Origin: Pectinophora gossypiella
Taxonomy: Eukaryota; Arthropoda; Insecta; Lepidoptera; Gelechiidae
Direction of reading: 5' to 3'
Length of the DNA: 64,000 nucleotides
NCBI RefSeq assembly: GCF_024362695.1
Contig: NW_026063268.1
Location: forward strand, 62,001 to 126,000
A program made the translations under genes and the position numbers. The notes beneath the pieces were generated by a model. The model had not been told where the DNA came from. It ran no database searches and saw only the letters and a program-made list of their open reading frames with translations. How positions within the stretch are numbered: position 1 is the first letter of the stretch; each line of letters opens with the position of its first letter. Shown one piece after another: positions 1 to 9,618 of this stretch.

Positions 1-2442
1 TGAAATAGTCTTAACTGGTGCGACCTTGGTTCTAGCGGCTATTATGTTCGTTCTCACTGCACCATCTGGATTATCAACTCGACAGTATACAACAGCAGCT
101 ATTGCATGCATCGAGGCGTCACTAAAACCATGTATACTTATGTTTTCTTTCTGACTTGTTAATGTTTGTAGCCATCTTTGAACTTTCAATTCGCCTACAT
201 TGTTTAAGTCATCGCGTATGTCGATCCATTCTGTTCTTAGTTTATTCTCAATCAGACTGTCCCATCCGTAGCCTTCAAGCCATAGTCGTTGGACAAATAT
301 TTTCGCTTGCACAATAGCTGGAGCAATCCATCCGAGTGGATCGAACAGTTTTTGTAAGTCAGATAAAACTTCTCTCTTCGTAACATTATTAGTGTGAGGT
401 TGTAAATTTAGGTTGTATCTAAACTCGTCGTATCCTAAGTCCCATGATAGGCCTAGTGCCTTGATCGTACCGTCCACTTTTATGTCTATATTTGCCTTTG
501 ACGATCGATCTCTTTCTTCTATGGAGCGTAAAATCTCAGGACTGTTCGAGGACCATTTTTGTAAACGAAACTTGCCTTTTTTAAGTATATCTTGCAGTTG
601 TTTGATTGCTTCTAGCGCTTCAAGTACTGTATCGCAGCCTGACATTAGGTCGTCAACATAAAAATCTTCGTGAATCATTCTTGCAGCAATTGGAAAGTTA
701 CCACCTTCGTCAATAGCCAGTTGTATTAAAGTCTTTACTGCAAGATATGGTGCTGACGCTGTGCCAAACGTTACAGTTAGCAGTCGAAAATGTTTGACCT
801 CATCAGAAATGGAAGTATTCTGTCTCCACAATACTCTCTGGAAATCGGCATCTTCTTGATTAATTAGTACCATGCGGTACATCTTCTCAATATCGCTAGC
901 GAAACAAATTTTATGCATCCGCCATCTCATAATAATGCTTCTAAGATCTTCTTGAAGGACAGGTCCTATCATTAACTCATCGTTCAGGGATATGCCATTT
1001 GTGCCCTTGCAAGAAGCGTCAAAGACAACACGAGTTTTTGTTGTCTCCTTATCAGTTCGGACAACTGCATGGTGTGGCAAGTATACAGATCTTTTTCCTA
1101 TTTCATCTTCAGGTACCTCTTCCATATGTTTTAGGCTTATATATTCTTCAATCACCTCAGTATAACTCTTCCTTAAATCAGGTTGCCTTTCAAATCTTCT
1201 TTCTAAATTTTCTAGTCTCTTCAATGCTGCATTCATTGTGTTTCCGTCAGGAGATTGGGGATTTGTGGTGTTGAAAGGTAGTTTGACCACGTATCTTCCT
1301 TCTTCATTTCTTTTGTATGTCTCCTTGTATAACTTCTCACATGATTCTTCTTCCTTTGTTAGTTTTCTTTCTGTATCAACATCAATTTCCCACAATGATT
1401 TTAGCATATCTTCAACTTCTACTTTGTGGTGCATTACCATGATCGATTCTTCACCTTCAGAATGAATATTTGCTTCTCCAAATAAAATCCAACCTAATGT
1501 TGTCTTCTGTGCACAAGGCATTCCAGGTGCGCCTTTGATGACGTCATTTTGTACAATTTGTGCATATTCATTGACACCAAGAAGAAGGTCAATGTTTGCT
1601 CGACGATTGAAGTGTGGATCAGCTAAAACCAATCCTTTTAAATGAGACCAGTTGCTCGTAGAAATTGTTTTTGTAGGTATTTGAGTAGTCAGCTGTTTAG
1701 ACATGACATAAGCCTTCACACGAAGGTTGAATTCTTCACTTCTCGATGCTATCTGAATCTGAACTACTTGATTTATTCTTGTCTTCACTTCACCTATACC
1801 TACGATACTTCCCTTCGCTGGGTACCTTCTTGCTTTAATACTTTGAGCAGCTCGTTCACTAATGAAACATCCTTGTGATCCAGGATCTATTAAAGCTCGC
1901 AGAACTGTGGTGTGTCCATCTTCACTCTTTACTTCCACCAGGGCAGTTGCTAGCAGCGCAACTGTTGTACTGTGAGTTGTGAGCTGTGAATTTACTTGTG
2001 TTTGTGACGTCATCACTGTTAGTTGTATTTCTTCCTCTTTTGTTTCTTCGTCTTCTACTACGTTGGAGTGTAAAACCTTCGGTTGTAATTGGCTATTTTC
2101 ACGTGTTGACCCGGAGGTATCTGTAGGTCTTGAATGATGTAGAAGAGAGTGGTGACGTTTGTGACAAATTCTACACGACGTTGGCAGTCGACACGCCTTC
2201 ACTGTGTGACCAGGAAATAAGCAGTTAAAACAGATATACTTCGACTTGACATAATCTACTCGTTTTCCTGGCTCCATTTTGCCGAAGTCCTTGCAGTGAC
2301 CAAGGGTGTGGTTCTCGTTACACAGCGGACAATTCTTATCAACAGCAGCAGACACGTGATAAGACCTCACTGTTTTATCCTTTGACGAAGACGGTTGGTA
2401 TATCAGTTCAAGTGTTCTAAACTTTGATTCCAAAAAACTTGG
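1..2442 (-). CDS. BEL/Pao retrotransposon pol (partial, runs off the left edge)
   Basis: Antisense to the plus strand, this reading frame seems open to the window edge. In order it encodes two zinc-binding clusters (about 2333-2295, and a CX2CX4HX4C knuckle at 2232-2191), an aspartic protease with the motif DPGSQG at 1887-1870, and a reverse transcriptase whose catalytic YVDD lies at 660-649. The start of the RNase H/connection region reaches position 1. Integrase would lie outside the window. Domain order and the protease and RT motifs fit the BEL/Pao superfamily. The frame is offset by one base from the upstream gag frame (2417-3313); elements of this group normally have one gag-pol ORF. 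Codon phase was checked at three motifs, not at every codon, so further lesions cannot be excluded. Confidence 0.85.
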
Positions 2443-3313
2443 TGAGATTTTCAAGCGTGGGCAACTCATCACTTCCTAGATTACTCACATGTTCTTCCCA
2501 TTGTTTATGTGTGTCGAAATCTAATTTGTGTACCACTAAGAAAATAATAAGTGGATCCCAATTGTTTGTTTCTACCTTTACATTTTTAAGACTATTGAGA
2601 CATTCATTAGTGGTGTCTAATAACGCTTTTATTTGGTTAGAACTCTGATTACTCATCTTCTTCTGGTTGAACATACGCTTTAATAAAGATGAAACAATAA
2701 GTCGCTTATTACTGTAGCGATTTACTAGCGTGTCCCAAGCTTGAGTGTAATTGGCATCATTTACTTGCACATGACGTAACAATAATTCCGCCTCGCCGGT
2801 GATACTTGACTTTAAATAGTGTAACTTTTGTGCATCGCTAATTGTGCTATTTCGATGCACGAGAGACGCAAACAAATCTTGATAGGTGGGCCATTCTTCA
2901 TAATTACCAGAAAATGTCGGTAATTGTATTTTAGGTAGTATAACTCGTGACTGTGGTGATGGTGATGATGAAGTTTCTCTTGCGACACTACTGTTTTCTG
3001 TCCGTTCAGTTGTCTTTAGAAATAGTTGGTCCTTGATTTCTATTTTTGCTTGTACTGCGATATCTTCACAGGCCTGATACCGATCCTCGTTGAAATATGG
3101 AAGTAATTTCCGTTGATCTCTTTTAACATTGATTATTAGTTTCGTATGCGCAGTCCGAAATTGGGTCCAATAATCTTCCAAGCTTTGTAATTTTATTTCC
3201 AAATAACCACGTGAAATGCGCGCCTTAGGGCATTTCTTAAAGTTGTCATACGTTCTTGTAATAGCACTGTGCAAGTCCTCTAATTCACAAGTTAATTGTT
3301 CGATTTTTTCCAT
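2417..3313 (-). CDS. BEL/Pao gag-like protein (DUF1759 type)
   Basis: A 298-aa ORF starting at ATG 3313-3311. The N-terminal part is helical and charged. The middle (about residues 125-260) has the Pao gag signature: the motif LPTFSGNYEEWPTYQDLF followed by a region resembling LHYLKSSITGEA. This is the DUF1759 family, the capsid-like domain of BEL/Pao polyproteins. The ORF ends at TAG 2419-2417, just after a run of six T's on the coding strand. One T fewer would keep gag in frame with the pol frame that follows, so the stop most likely reflects a one-base insertion in this copy. A programmed frameshift is the alternative but is not typical of this group. Confidence 0.85.
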   Translation of the reverse strand: MEKIEQLTCELEDLHSAITRTYDNFKKCPKARISRGYLEIKLQSLEDYWTQFRTAHTKLIINVKRDQRKLLPYFNEDRYQACEDIAVQAKIEIKDQLFLKTTERTENSSVARETSSSPSPQSRVILPKIQLPTFSGNYEEWPTYQDLFASLVHRNSTISDAQKLHYLKSSITGEAELLLRHVQVNDANYTQAWDTLVNRYSNKRLIVSSLLKRMFNQKKMSNQSSNQIKALLDTTNECLNSLKNVKVETNNWDPLIIFLVVHKLDFDTHKQWEEHVSNLGSDELPTLENLTKFFGIKV

Positions 3314-3548
3314 CGTTGTTTATCAGTCCTTATGTGTGTAATTCATATCACTGTGTAGGTCATAACATCAGCCACAAAGTTCAAATAATTTCAAAGTTGT
3401 TTTTCTTCAGTAACTGTCCAAAAATCTCAATATTCTAATATAGAAAATAAATAATTCACTTCACACAAATAGGTATTCACATAAGTCCGATGTTCGAGAT
3501 GCAAGAATGCGGTCCGCTATTGTTCTTAATCACTTTGCCTATTCACTG

Positions 3549-3574
3549 GAATCCGGCTCGGTATGGCCACTATG
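3549..3574 (-). other. Possible primer-binding site and inner LTR edge of the BEL/Pao element
   Basis: Read on the minus strand, TGGCCATACCGAGCCGGATT begins three bases after a CA dinucleotide (3574-3573). An LTR ending in CA followed by TGG is the usual layout of an LTR/PBS boundary, and the plus-strand text resembles a tRNA T-arm and acceptor end. No second LTR lies in the window, so the outer LTR edge (probably 3.8-4.1 kb) cannot be fixed. Confidence 0.3.
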
Positions 3575-3599
3575 TTGTTATGGCTTTCTAATAAGGTTG

Positions 3600-4920
3600 A
3601 TATTGGCTTAGGATTTTAAATAAAACCACACGTGCAGTTCCTTCGGCGTTGTATTGTTGACTGCTACAGAAAAATCAATCTTAATAATTTTATAGCAAAT
3701 AGATCTAACAATATTTATAAATTCCCGTCCATAATTCTTAATGATGCGGGCAGAGCAACAATCAATCTGAAAACAACTTCCAGCTTTTGATATGAAGTCA
3801 CAAGATAGATCTGATGAGCCGTACGCTGACAGGTCAGCCCATCGTCCATATAATGGTTAGAAAGGGCAATCTGTCTTCTATACTAAAAATCTTCTTCGAT
3901 ACCGCTTGGTACAAAATTGGAGTCTCAATTTAAAACTCATAATATTATTATTAGTTTGTTATAAGTATCTCCTTTCATACATTTTGAAACTAGTCAATAA
4001 AAACCTAAAAACATATTTTTAAAGATCTTAGTAGTATAGTGAAACACGTTGAGAATCTGTCCTTTTCGAATTATGGCTATGCCTTTTTTCTGGGCAATTG
4101 AAATAAACTCTATTTTTTTCTTTCGATAAGATGTTTTACAAATAAAAACATAATTAGGTGTTTAAAAAAAAGTTTTTTTTTTAATTTCCTTTAAAAATAT
4201 TCTAATAAATGACAAAATCTGCTTGACAGATAAAAAAGTCTTTCATTAATCTTAAATTGTGCAAAAAAATGATATAGCAATTTACAGTGTTATATTTATA
4301 CCGTATATGTTAAAAAGGGCATAGCCTAAGAATCTCAGTAATAAGCCGTATTAACAATAGTCACATAAATCTAGTCAGAACATACAAAAAATAGAACATT
4401 TTATATAATGAAATACAATATAGCAAACTAATAAAAAAAAAGATGAGTTTGTTTTTCATTAAAACTAAGAAGACATTTTCACTACTGTCTCCTGAACTAT
4501 TTTTTGGTATTTTTGCAATAGTCCTGTCTTTATCGCACGCTTTTTGTAATAGTAAGAGTAAACGGGACGGTAAACTGTGGTGTTTTTTTACATACCTAAA
4601 TGAGATATTATAAGAAATTAAAAGAATAATTTGTTTTACGTAGTACTAGATGCCATTTCATTGTTTTTTTTTTTGTTTAGTTTAAAAGATATTTTGCGAA
4701 AGGTAAATCAATTTTGGATAATGCAAGGACCAAAAAATAAATTAAGAAAAAAAGTGTTCCTGTAAGGAGCCTTTGTATCAAGTGAAATTCAAATAAGAAA
4801 AAAGCTACACCTTTCGTAGAATATTCGAGTCAATTTTAAATTAAAATGAGCAAATTCTATATTACAATTGTGCTGAAACACAAATTTATTTTATTATTTG
4901 AAACCTGAATTTACATAACA
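3600..4920. other. AT-rich stretch without a recognised gene
   Basis: Long A and T runs, no reading frame of note. The first few hundred bases may still be LTR of the BEL/Pao element. Confidence 0.5.
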
Positions 4921-4925
4921 TAAAC

Positions 4926-5007
4926 AGCCTATATACGTCCCACTGCTAGGCACAGGCCTCCCCTCAATCAACCGGAGAGGGTATGGAGCATACTCCACCA
5001 CGCCTAA
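4926..5007 (-). repeat. SINE-A tail fragment
   Basis: Contains the 3' module of SINE-A (reverse of the segment ending CAGTGGGACGTATATAGGC), about 80 bp. It closely matches the tails of the fuller copies at 27,696 and 39,384. Confidence 0.7.
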
Positions 5008-5084
5008 GCCTGAATTTAAAGTTTATTTTTTTTTTATTTGATTGTTCTAAAATTAGCTCTCTCCCCTTTTGCACATATCGTAAT

Positions 5085-5520
5085 TCGGACAGCCCTATGG
5101 CTTTTTGGCGGGAAGGTGAACGATATGGTTGCTTTCTTCATTGAATAATCTAAATAATTAATACGAAGTGGTGTTTTGTGGTTAATGATCGCGTTAAGTT
5201 ATTCGGAAAACATTCGCAATTTTTATATCGCAATATTCAATAAAAAAGTGTACCTATCAATTTTCGCTTCGTATCAAGAAGCCGCTTCATTGCTCGAAAG
5301 TTTAGCGTATTTTCAGTTAATTCATTTGTTGTTGGGGTTCAGAATAGGAGTCCGAACCCCAGCCGGAGTTCGTTATCACCTTTTATCATTTCGTTAATTT
5401 AATCATCATCAAGAAAAAAAAATACACACGACATGGCTTTATGGGCATAGTGCCCTTTGCCAACCCTTAGGGAAAACAAAAAGAGGACAGCCCTATTTTT
5501 GGAACAGTCAAACAAAAAGA
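5085..5520 (+). repeat. Non-autonomous repeat of about 430 bp, copy 1
   Basis: Matches 35,195-35,625 in reverse orientation over most of its length, including the segment around TTAATACGAAGTGGTGTTTT and the part near GTCCGAACCCC. No coding capacity is seen, so a MITE or Helitron-like non-autonomous element is likely. Confidence 0.6.
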
Positions 5521-5758
5521 AGTATAATGCCGTAATCGATATTTGTATTTTTTATTTATAATATGACTCGTAATAGTTATTTTAAGTTCGGTAGCGGGAG
5601 CGACGCAGTTACTCCCTAGTTTTTGTTAAACTTTTTAAAAACTAAATCGGAGTATGTTGAGTCGATCACTTTATGTTTAGAATTTAATTTTGTGTTAAAT
5701 TCTGTAACCAAAGGTTTATTAAATAATTGTAGTAATATTTATGTTTTTTATTTTCAAT

Positions 5759-6245
5759 TTAGAAAATTATAGGGGAGCCCAATAGCCCTGTTCTTTCGGA
5801 CACTCCATACAAAAATAAGTACAAGAAAACCCCCACACTAGCGTTTTTCGAGCCAGCGTCTGCGCGACGTCTACGCGTCGCCAGTTCAACGTTTTTTGCG
5901 AACAAGTACAGTGCATAACGCAATCCACTATTATAGGTATCTTGATATGTTATATCGTTCTGTATCAATTGTAATAGTTCGTCAAATATTCGTTTTGGCA
6001 TCCGCAAATAATAATAAAAGTGTTTTTTATTATTTTTTATATATTTTGACAATACAATACGAAATAATCGCTTTCCTGAACAGTAACACTACACAGAGGT
6101 TCCCAACGTTGACGACGCTGTTTCTTTTTTGGTTACGTAATTTTTGGATCAGTAATATTAACAGCAGTGTTTCTTCTTCGGAATCCATTTTCATACTGAT
6201 TGTACGCGACAGGAGCCGCGGCTACGCGACGTCGACGCCGCGTAC
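5759..6245 (-). pseudogene. PIF/Harbinger-like transposase N-terminus, broken
   Basis: A 97-aa ORF (6052-5759) contains the segment FYYYLRMPKRIFDELLQLI, which resembles the conserved start of HARBI1/ALP1-like transposases (FRM...FDELL). Upstream on the same strand, near 6195, another frame starts MKMDSEEETLLLILL, similar to the acidic/leucine-rich start of such proteins. The DDE catalytic domain is missing and the frames are offset. CG-rich, partly complementary segments flank it (about 5865-5885 and 6205-6243) and may be remnants of terminal repeats. Best read as a decayed, internally deleted element; the assignment rests on weak similarity. Confidence 0.5.
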
Positions 6246-6397
6246 AGTCATGACCATGACATGAATATAATGTTACCCACTTTAGGACTCTGTCGCACTA
6301 ACATATTTGACATTTAGTGAGACTTACAGTTCAATTTGTCAAAAAAGTTAATGTGACATGGTACCAAAGTGTATAAATATTAATGCTCGTGACCGTA
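6243..6397 (-). mobile_element. MITE family M1, copy 1
   Basis: About 155 bp, bounded by imperfect inverted ends TACAGTCATGA and its counterpart TCGTGACCGTA. The core CTCTGTCGCACTAACATATT is shared with copies near 21.7, 22.7, 23.0, 33.4, 34.9, 36.6 and 37.9 kb. It has no ORF, so it is a non-autonomous DNA transposon. Confidence 0.8.
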
Positions 6398-6617
6398 CAC
6401 GTCGCGCTGATGTTGACACGACGACGACGCTTGAAAGACGCTAGGGTGTGTGTGTGTGTGGGGGGGGGGGGATCACTTAGTGTGAGGGAGACTATCCCTT
6501 TCTCTTTATCTGCTTACTACTAAAGGCTTAGTTAGAAATGGTAAACGCAAACTAAAGTTCAAATATTTATTTTCCAAAAGTCAATGTCTTTTTAATTAGA
6601 AACAGATAGTAGCGGGA

Positions 6618-7370
6618 ATGCAGGTAGGCGCGGCGCAAGTTAGGGGCGCGGGCGGGGGTAACGCGTACGGGAGGGGAGTAGCGGGGAGCACAAGCGGAGC
6701 GGGGGCGGGCGCACACGCTGGGGGTAAGGGTAACGGTGGAAGGGCACACGGCGCGGGGGCACACGGCGCGGGGGCATACGGTAAGGTTAACGGGGCGGAG
6801 GCATAGGGTAAGGCTAACGGTGGAAGGGCACACGGCGCGGGGGCACACGGCGCAGGGGCACACGGCGCAGGGGCACACGGCGCGGGGGCATACGGTAAGG
6901 TTAACGGGGCGGAGGCATAGGGTAAGGCTAATGGTGGAAGGGCACACGGCGCGGGGGCACACGGCGCAGGGGCACACGGCGCAGGGGCACACGGCGCAGG
7001 GGCACACGGCGCAGGGGCACACGGCGCAGGGGCACACGGCGCTGGGGGTAATGCTAAAGGTGTGCCTGGAAGGATCAACGGCGCAGGCGCGGGAGCAGGT
7101 AAACAAGATGGCGGCAACGACAATGGCGCCAAAGGTAATTCACACGGCGCCAACAATGGCGCGGCAGCTGCTAAAGCGGACGTTAAAACTGGCGGCAAAG
7201 CGGACTGCAGTAAAGGTGGTAGAGTGGCTCCGATGGACGCAGACAAAGAGTTGACCAGCGCTGGAGTTAGGGGTGCGAGCGGAGAAGTGCAGGGTGCAGG
7301 TGGCGCTGGGAGCAACAAGGGCGCTGCAGGAGGCGGCGGCGGCAGCAGCCCTGATAAGCATGATGAGTAG
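6618..7370 (+). repeat. GC-rich tandem repeat encoding Gly/Ala/His-type peptide in one frame; possible broken low-complexity gene
   Basis: A 15-bp unit (GGGGCACACGGCGCA) and a longer unit containing GGTAAGGTTAACGGGGCGGA are repeated between about 6,735 and 7,045. One plus-strand frame runs through from ATG 6618 to TAG 7370 and reads as glycine-, alanine-, histidine- and asparagine-rich repeats, but it is broken by two TAG codons (one ends at 6806). Its open last part (7062-7370, 102 aa) is non-repetitive and polar, ending SSPDKHDE. The other frames, including a 240-aa Ala/Pro/Cys minus frame, are open only because the DNA is GC-rich. It could be a decayed exon of a glycine-rich structural protein or a simple minisatellite; I do not recognise the protein. 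Confidence 0.5.
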
Positions 7371-7489
7371 GCTTGCTGGAAGGGAAAAAAATGTTATTAT
7401 AAGGTTAGTGATTATTTAAAAGATATGAATGCATGGAATTAACTATCTGGGAACTGATTTTAGGCAGCCAAATGGCCCTGATTACTGCA

Positions 7490-7847
7490 GACACCTCCTA
7501 ATTCTTATACCTGTCACTTTCTTATCCGCCGAGTAGGAAAGGGATGGATGATTGACAAGCTCTTAATTTTAGGAAGAATGAGTAAATGAATGAATAACCC
7601 GGGCGAATCAATAAGGTATCTAGCTGGTATGCAAACCGTTTGACGTTTGCTGTCAACTTAATTCTATCGGGTTATTAGCCAATGCAATTTTTTTATAGGG
7701 TTGTTTTAGATTTGTGCTTAAAATTGACGTGTGTTCCATAAATTTTATGCTTGCCGATTACCCGTCCCTTTTCTTTTCGGTGGATAAGAAAATGACAGAT
7801 ATAACTTAAAATTAAATTAGATGGTGTTTACAGGAATTAGCACCATT
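7490..7847 (-). mobile_element. MITE family M2, copy 1
   Basis: About 350 bp, with inverted subterminal segments around CTTATCCGCCGA and CTTTTCGGTGGATAAG and the internal motif AATAACCCGGGCGAATCA. The end GTGTTTACAGGAATTAGCAC is shared with copies near 19.4, 22.1 and 28.8 kb. Confidence 0.75.
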
Positions 7848-7849
7848 AT

Positions 7850-8660
7850 ATCTTACCTGAGCCAAAGCGAAAACTCCAAAGATCACGAATGCTTTCATGT
7901 TTACGAATGTGCCAGCTCCATTGACCTGCCGCCCTATATTCACCCCCTTATCGCACATAGCGTGATGTTATTCACATTCCTAACACTATTGGCCAATAAA
8001 TTAATGTAATATATGTATTATGTTGTAACTTGAAGTATATTGTGAAAGTGAAATTGGCAATTAGTAAAACGTGATTGTCATAATTCCTTGATAAGTAAGG
8101 CTTAGGCAATTTTTGGCGAAGTCAGTTAAGTAATTCATGACCAACTATAAAACAACGCTTTCAGATGTTTACCCTTCCGGACATGTCGTAAAAACCGACA
8201 GGGGGGTATTAACACGATAGATTGGGCTGACCCCTTACGGTATATCATGTGGCGAATTACGCTCACGATTGATTTACATAAGATTCTTTTATATTCGATT
8301 TACCTATCGTAATAATTTTAATTATTGTTAAGTTAATTGTTAATATGTACGATGTAACAAAATTATTTAGTTCATTTCCGAACGTTCATTTTAAAATGTC
8401 AGTTTCTGAACGTTCCCTGTTTGACATCATAGAGAGCGACTTTTGAACGCGCACGCAACATGTCGTAACTTGTCCGCTTTACCATAACTTTTGTTTTTGT
8501 CTAACAATTTAAAGAAAATATAATTACTTCACACCAAGCCGTTTGCTGTTTAAATCTGAGCCACCATCATACACAATACCATCAAGAACACTATCCAGAA
8601 CATCAGGACTACGATTCCCAATACACGAAAATCACATCTATATTAGATTTCGTATTAACC
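7850..8660. other. No recognised gene
   Basis: AT-rich. A short piece at 8168-8235 matches the retroposon seen in fuller form near 43.7 and 61.9 kb (ACATGTCGTAAAAACCGACA). Nothing else was recognised. Confidence 0.5.
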
Positions 8661-8676
8661 ATGGCATAAGAAAACC

Positions 8677-9089
8677 CCTCCGGACTCGTGGTCACACCAG
8701 GATGTTTTTTATTTATTGTTTATCACACCGCTAACAATACAACACCTTTTATCACACCATTGTGAATGCGGAGAATATTCCTATGATAAAAAATATATCG
8801 ATATTTGCCATCAGGCATTAAATGAGGACTGAATGTACCGGCTTTTCCTTTTGCGGTTCGGAACCCGATAATATCCACAAGCCTTTATATTTCATGTCAC
8901 GTTTCTGTTAAATAAAGTATAATTTCGTAAATAGAATCAATTTTAATTTATACGCCGATAAACACACCACTACTTATAATGACAAGTCAAGATAAAAGGT
9001 GTTGTATTGTTAGCGGTGTGACAAACAAGAAAAAAAATCCTGTTTGTCATACTGGTGTGACAATCTGGTGTGACCACGAGTCCGGGGGG
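8677..9089. mobile_element. Fold-back DNA element inside an older repeat
   Basis: About 410 bp. Its ends are complementary (CCTCCGGACTCGTGGTCACA on the left, its inverse on the right). A second inverted block surrounds GGTGTTGTATTGTTAGCGGT (about 8727-8755 and 8992-9021). It interrupts a repeat whose uninterrupted form lies at 40.83 kb, where GGCATAAGAAAACC runs straight on into AAGTATGCTCAAAA. A duplicated AAGAAAACC-like target flanks it; the right copy has two extra A's. Confidence 0.7.
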
Positions 9090-9142
9090 AAAAGAAAAAA
9101 CCAGGTAAGTATGCTCAAAACTGACAGCTAGTATTTTCAAGG

Positions 9143-9443
9143 TTTTTTTTTTTTTTTTTTTTAGAGGGGGAGATGCCTTATGCATACCCAGTCGCACGAA
9201 CGACTGGGTTATGTGGGACTCGCGCCCACTAAAACCCCCTCTGCACTACAGACTGCAGACACAGTGGTCCGCACCTTTGTTGATTTACAATAGTTGTTAG
9301 TTTACTTAATTAATTGCTCCTAAATCTATTCCTTAATTCTATGCTCGTTTTTTTTTTTTTTTTTTTTAATTTTTTTTTTTTTATATTATTATTATTTTTT
9401 TTTTTTTTTATATTATTGTTTTAATATTATTGTTTATTATTTA

Positions 9444-9496
<53 letters not shown>

Positions 9497-9618
9497 TTTT
9501 TTATTTTTTTTTTTTTTTCTTAATTCTATTTACATGCGTAATGGTTTTGTTAGTTTTCCTTATTACTAAGTGGTTTAGGTTAATGTCAGCTCCGCGAGAC
9601 TCTCCCACGGGGCTGCCA
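9143..9618 (-). other. LINE 3' UTR with terminal hairpin and AT-rich tracts
   Basis: From ORF2's stop to the poly(A). It holds long A/T tracts and a (TA)n run at about 9,450-9,490. Near the 3' end is a perfect 9-bp hairpin, ACCCAGTCG at 9186-9194 pairing with 9201-9209 across a six-base loop. A stem-loop just before the poly(A) is a common recognition element for the LINE's own reverse transcriptase; that role is inferred here. Confidence 0.7.

Noticed and set aside
6567..7318. Ala/Pro/Cys-rich minus-strand ORFs of 179 and 240 codons
   Set aside because: Open only because the tandem repeat is GC-rich; the same unit is read in other frames.
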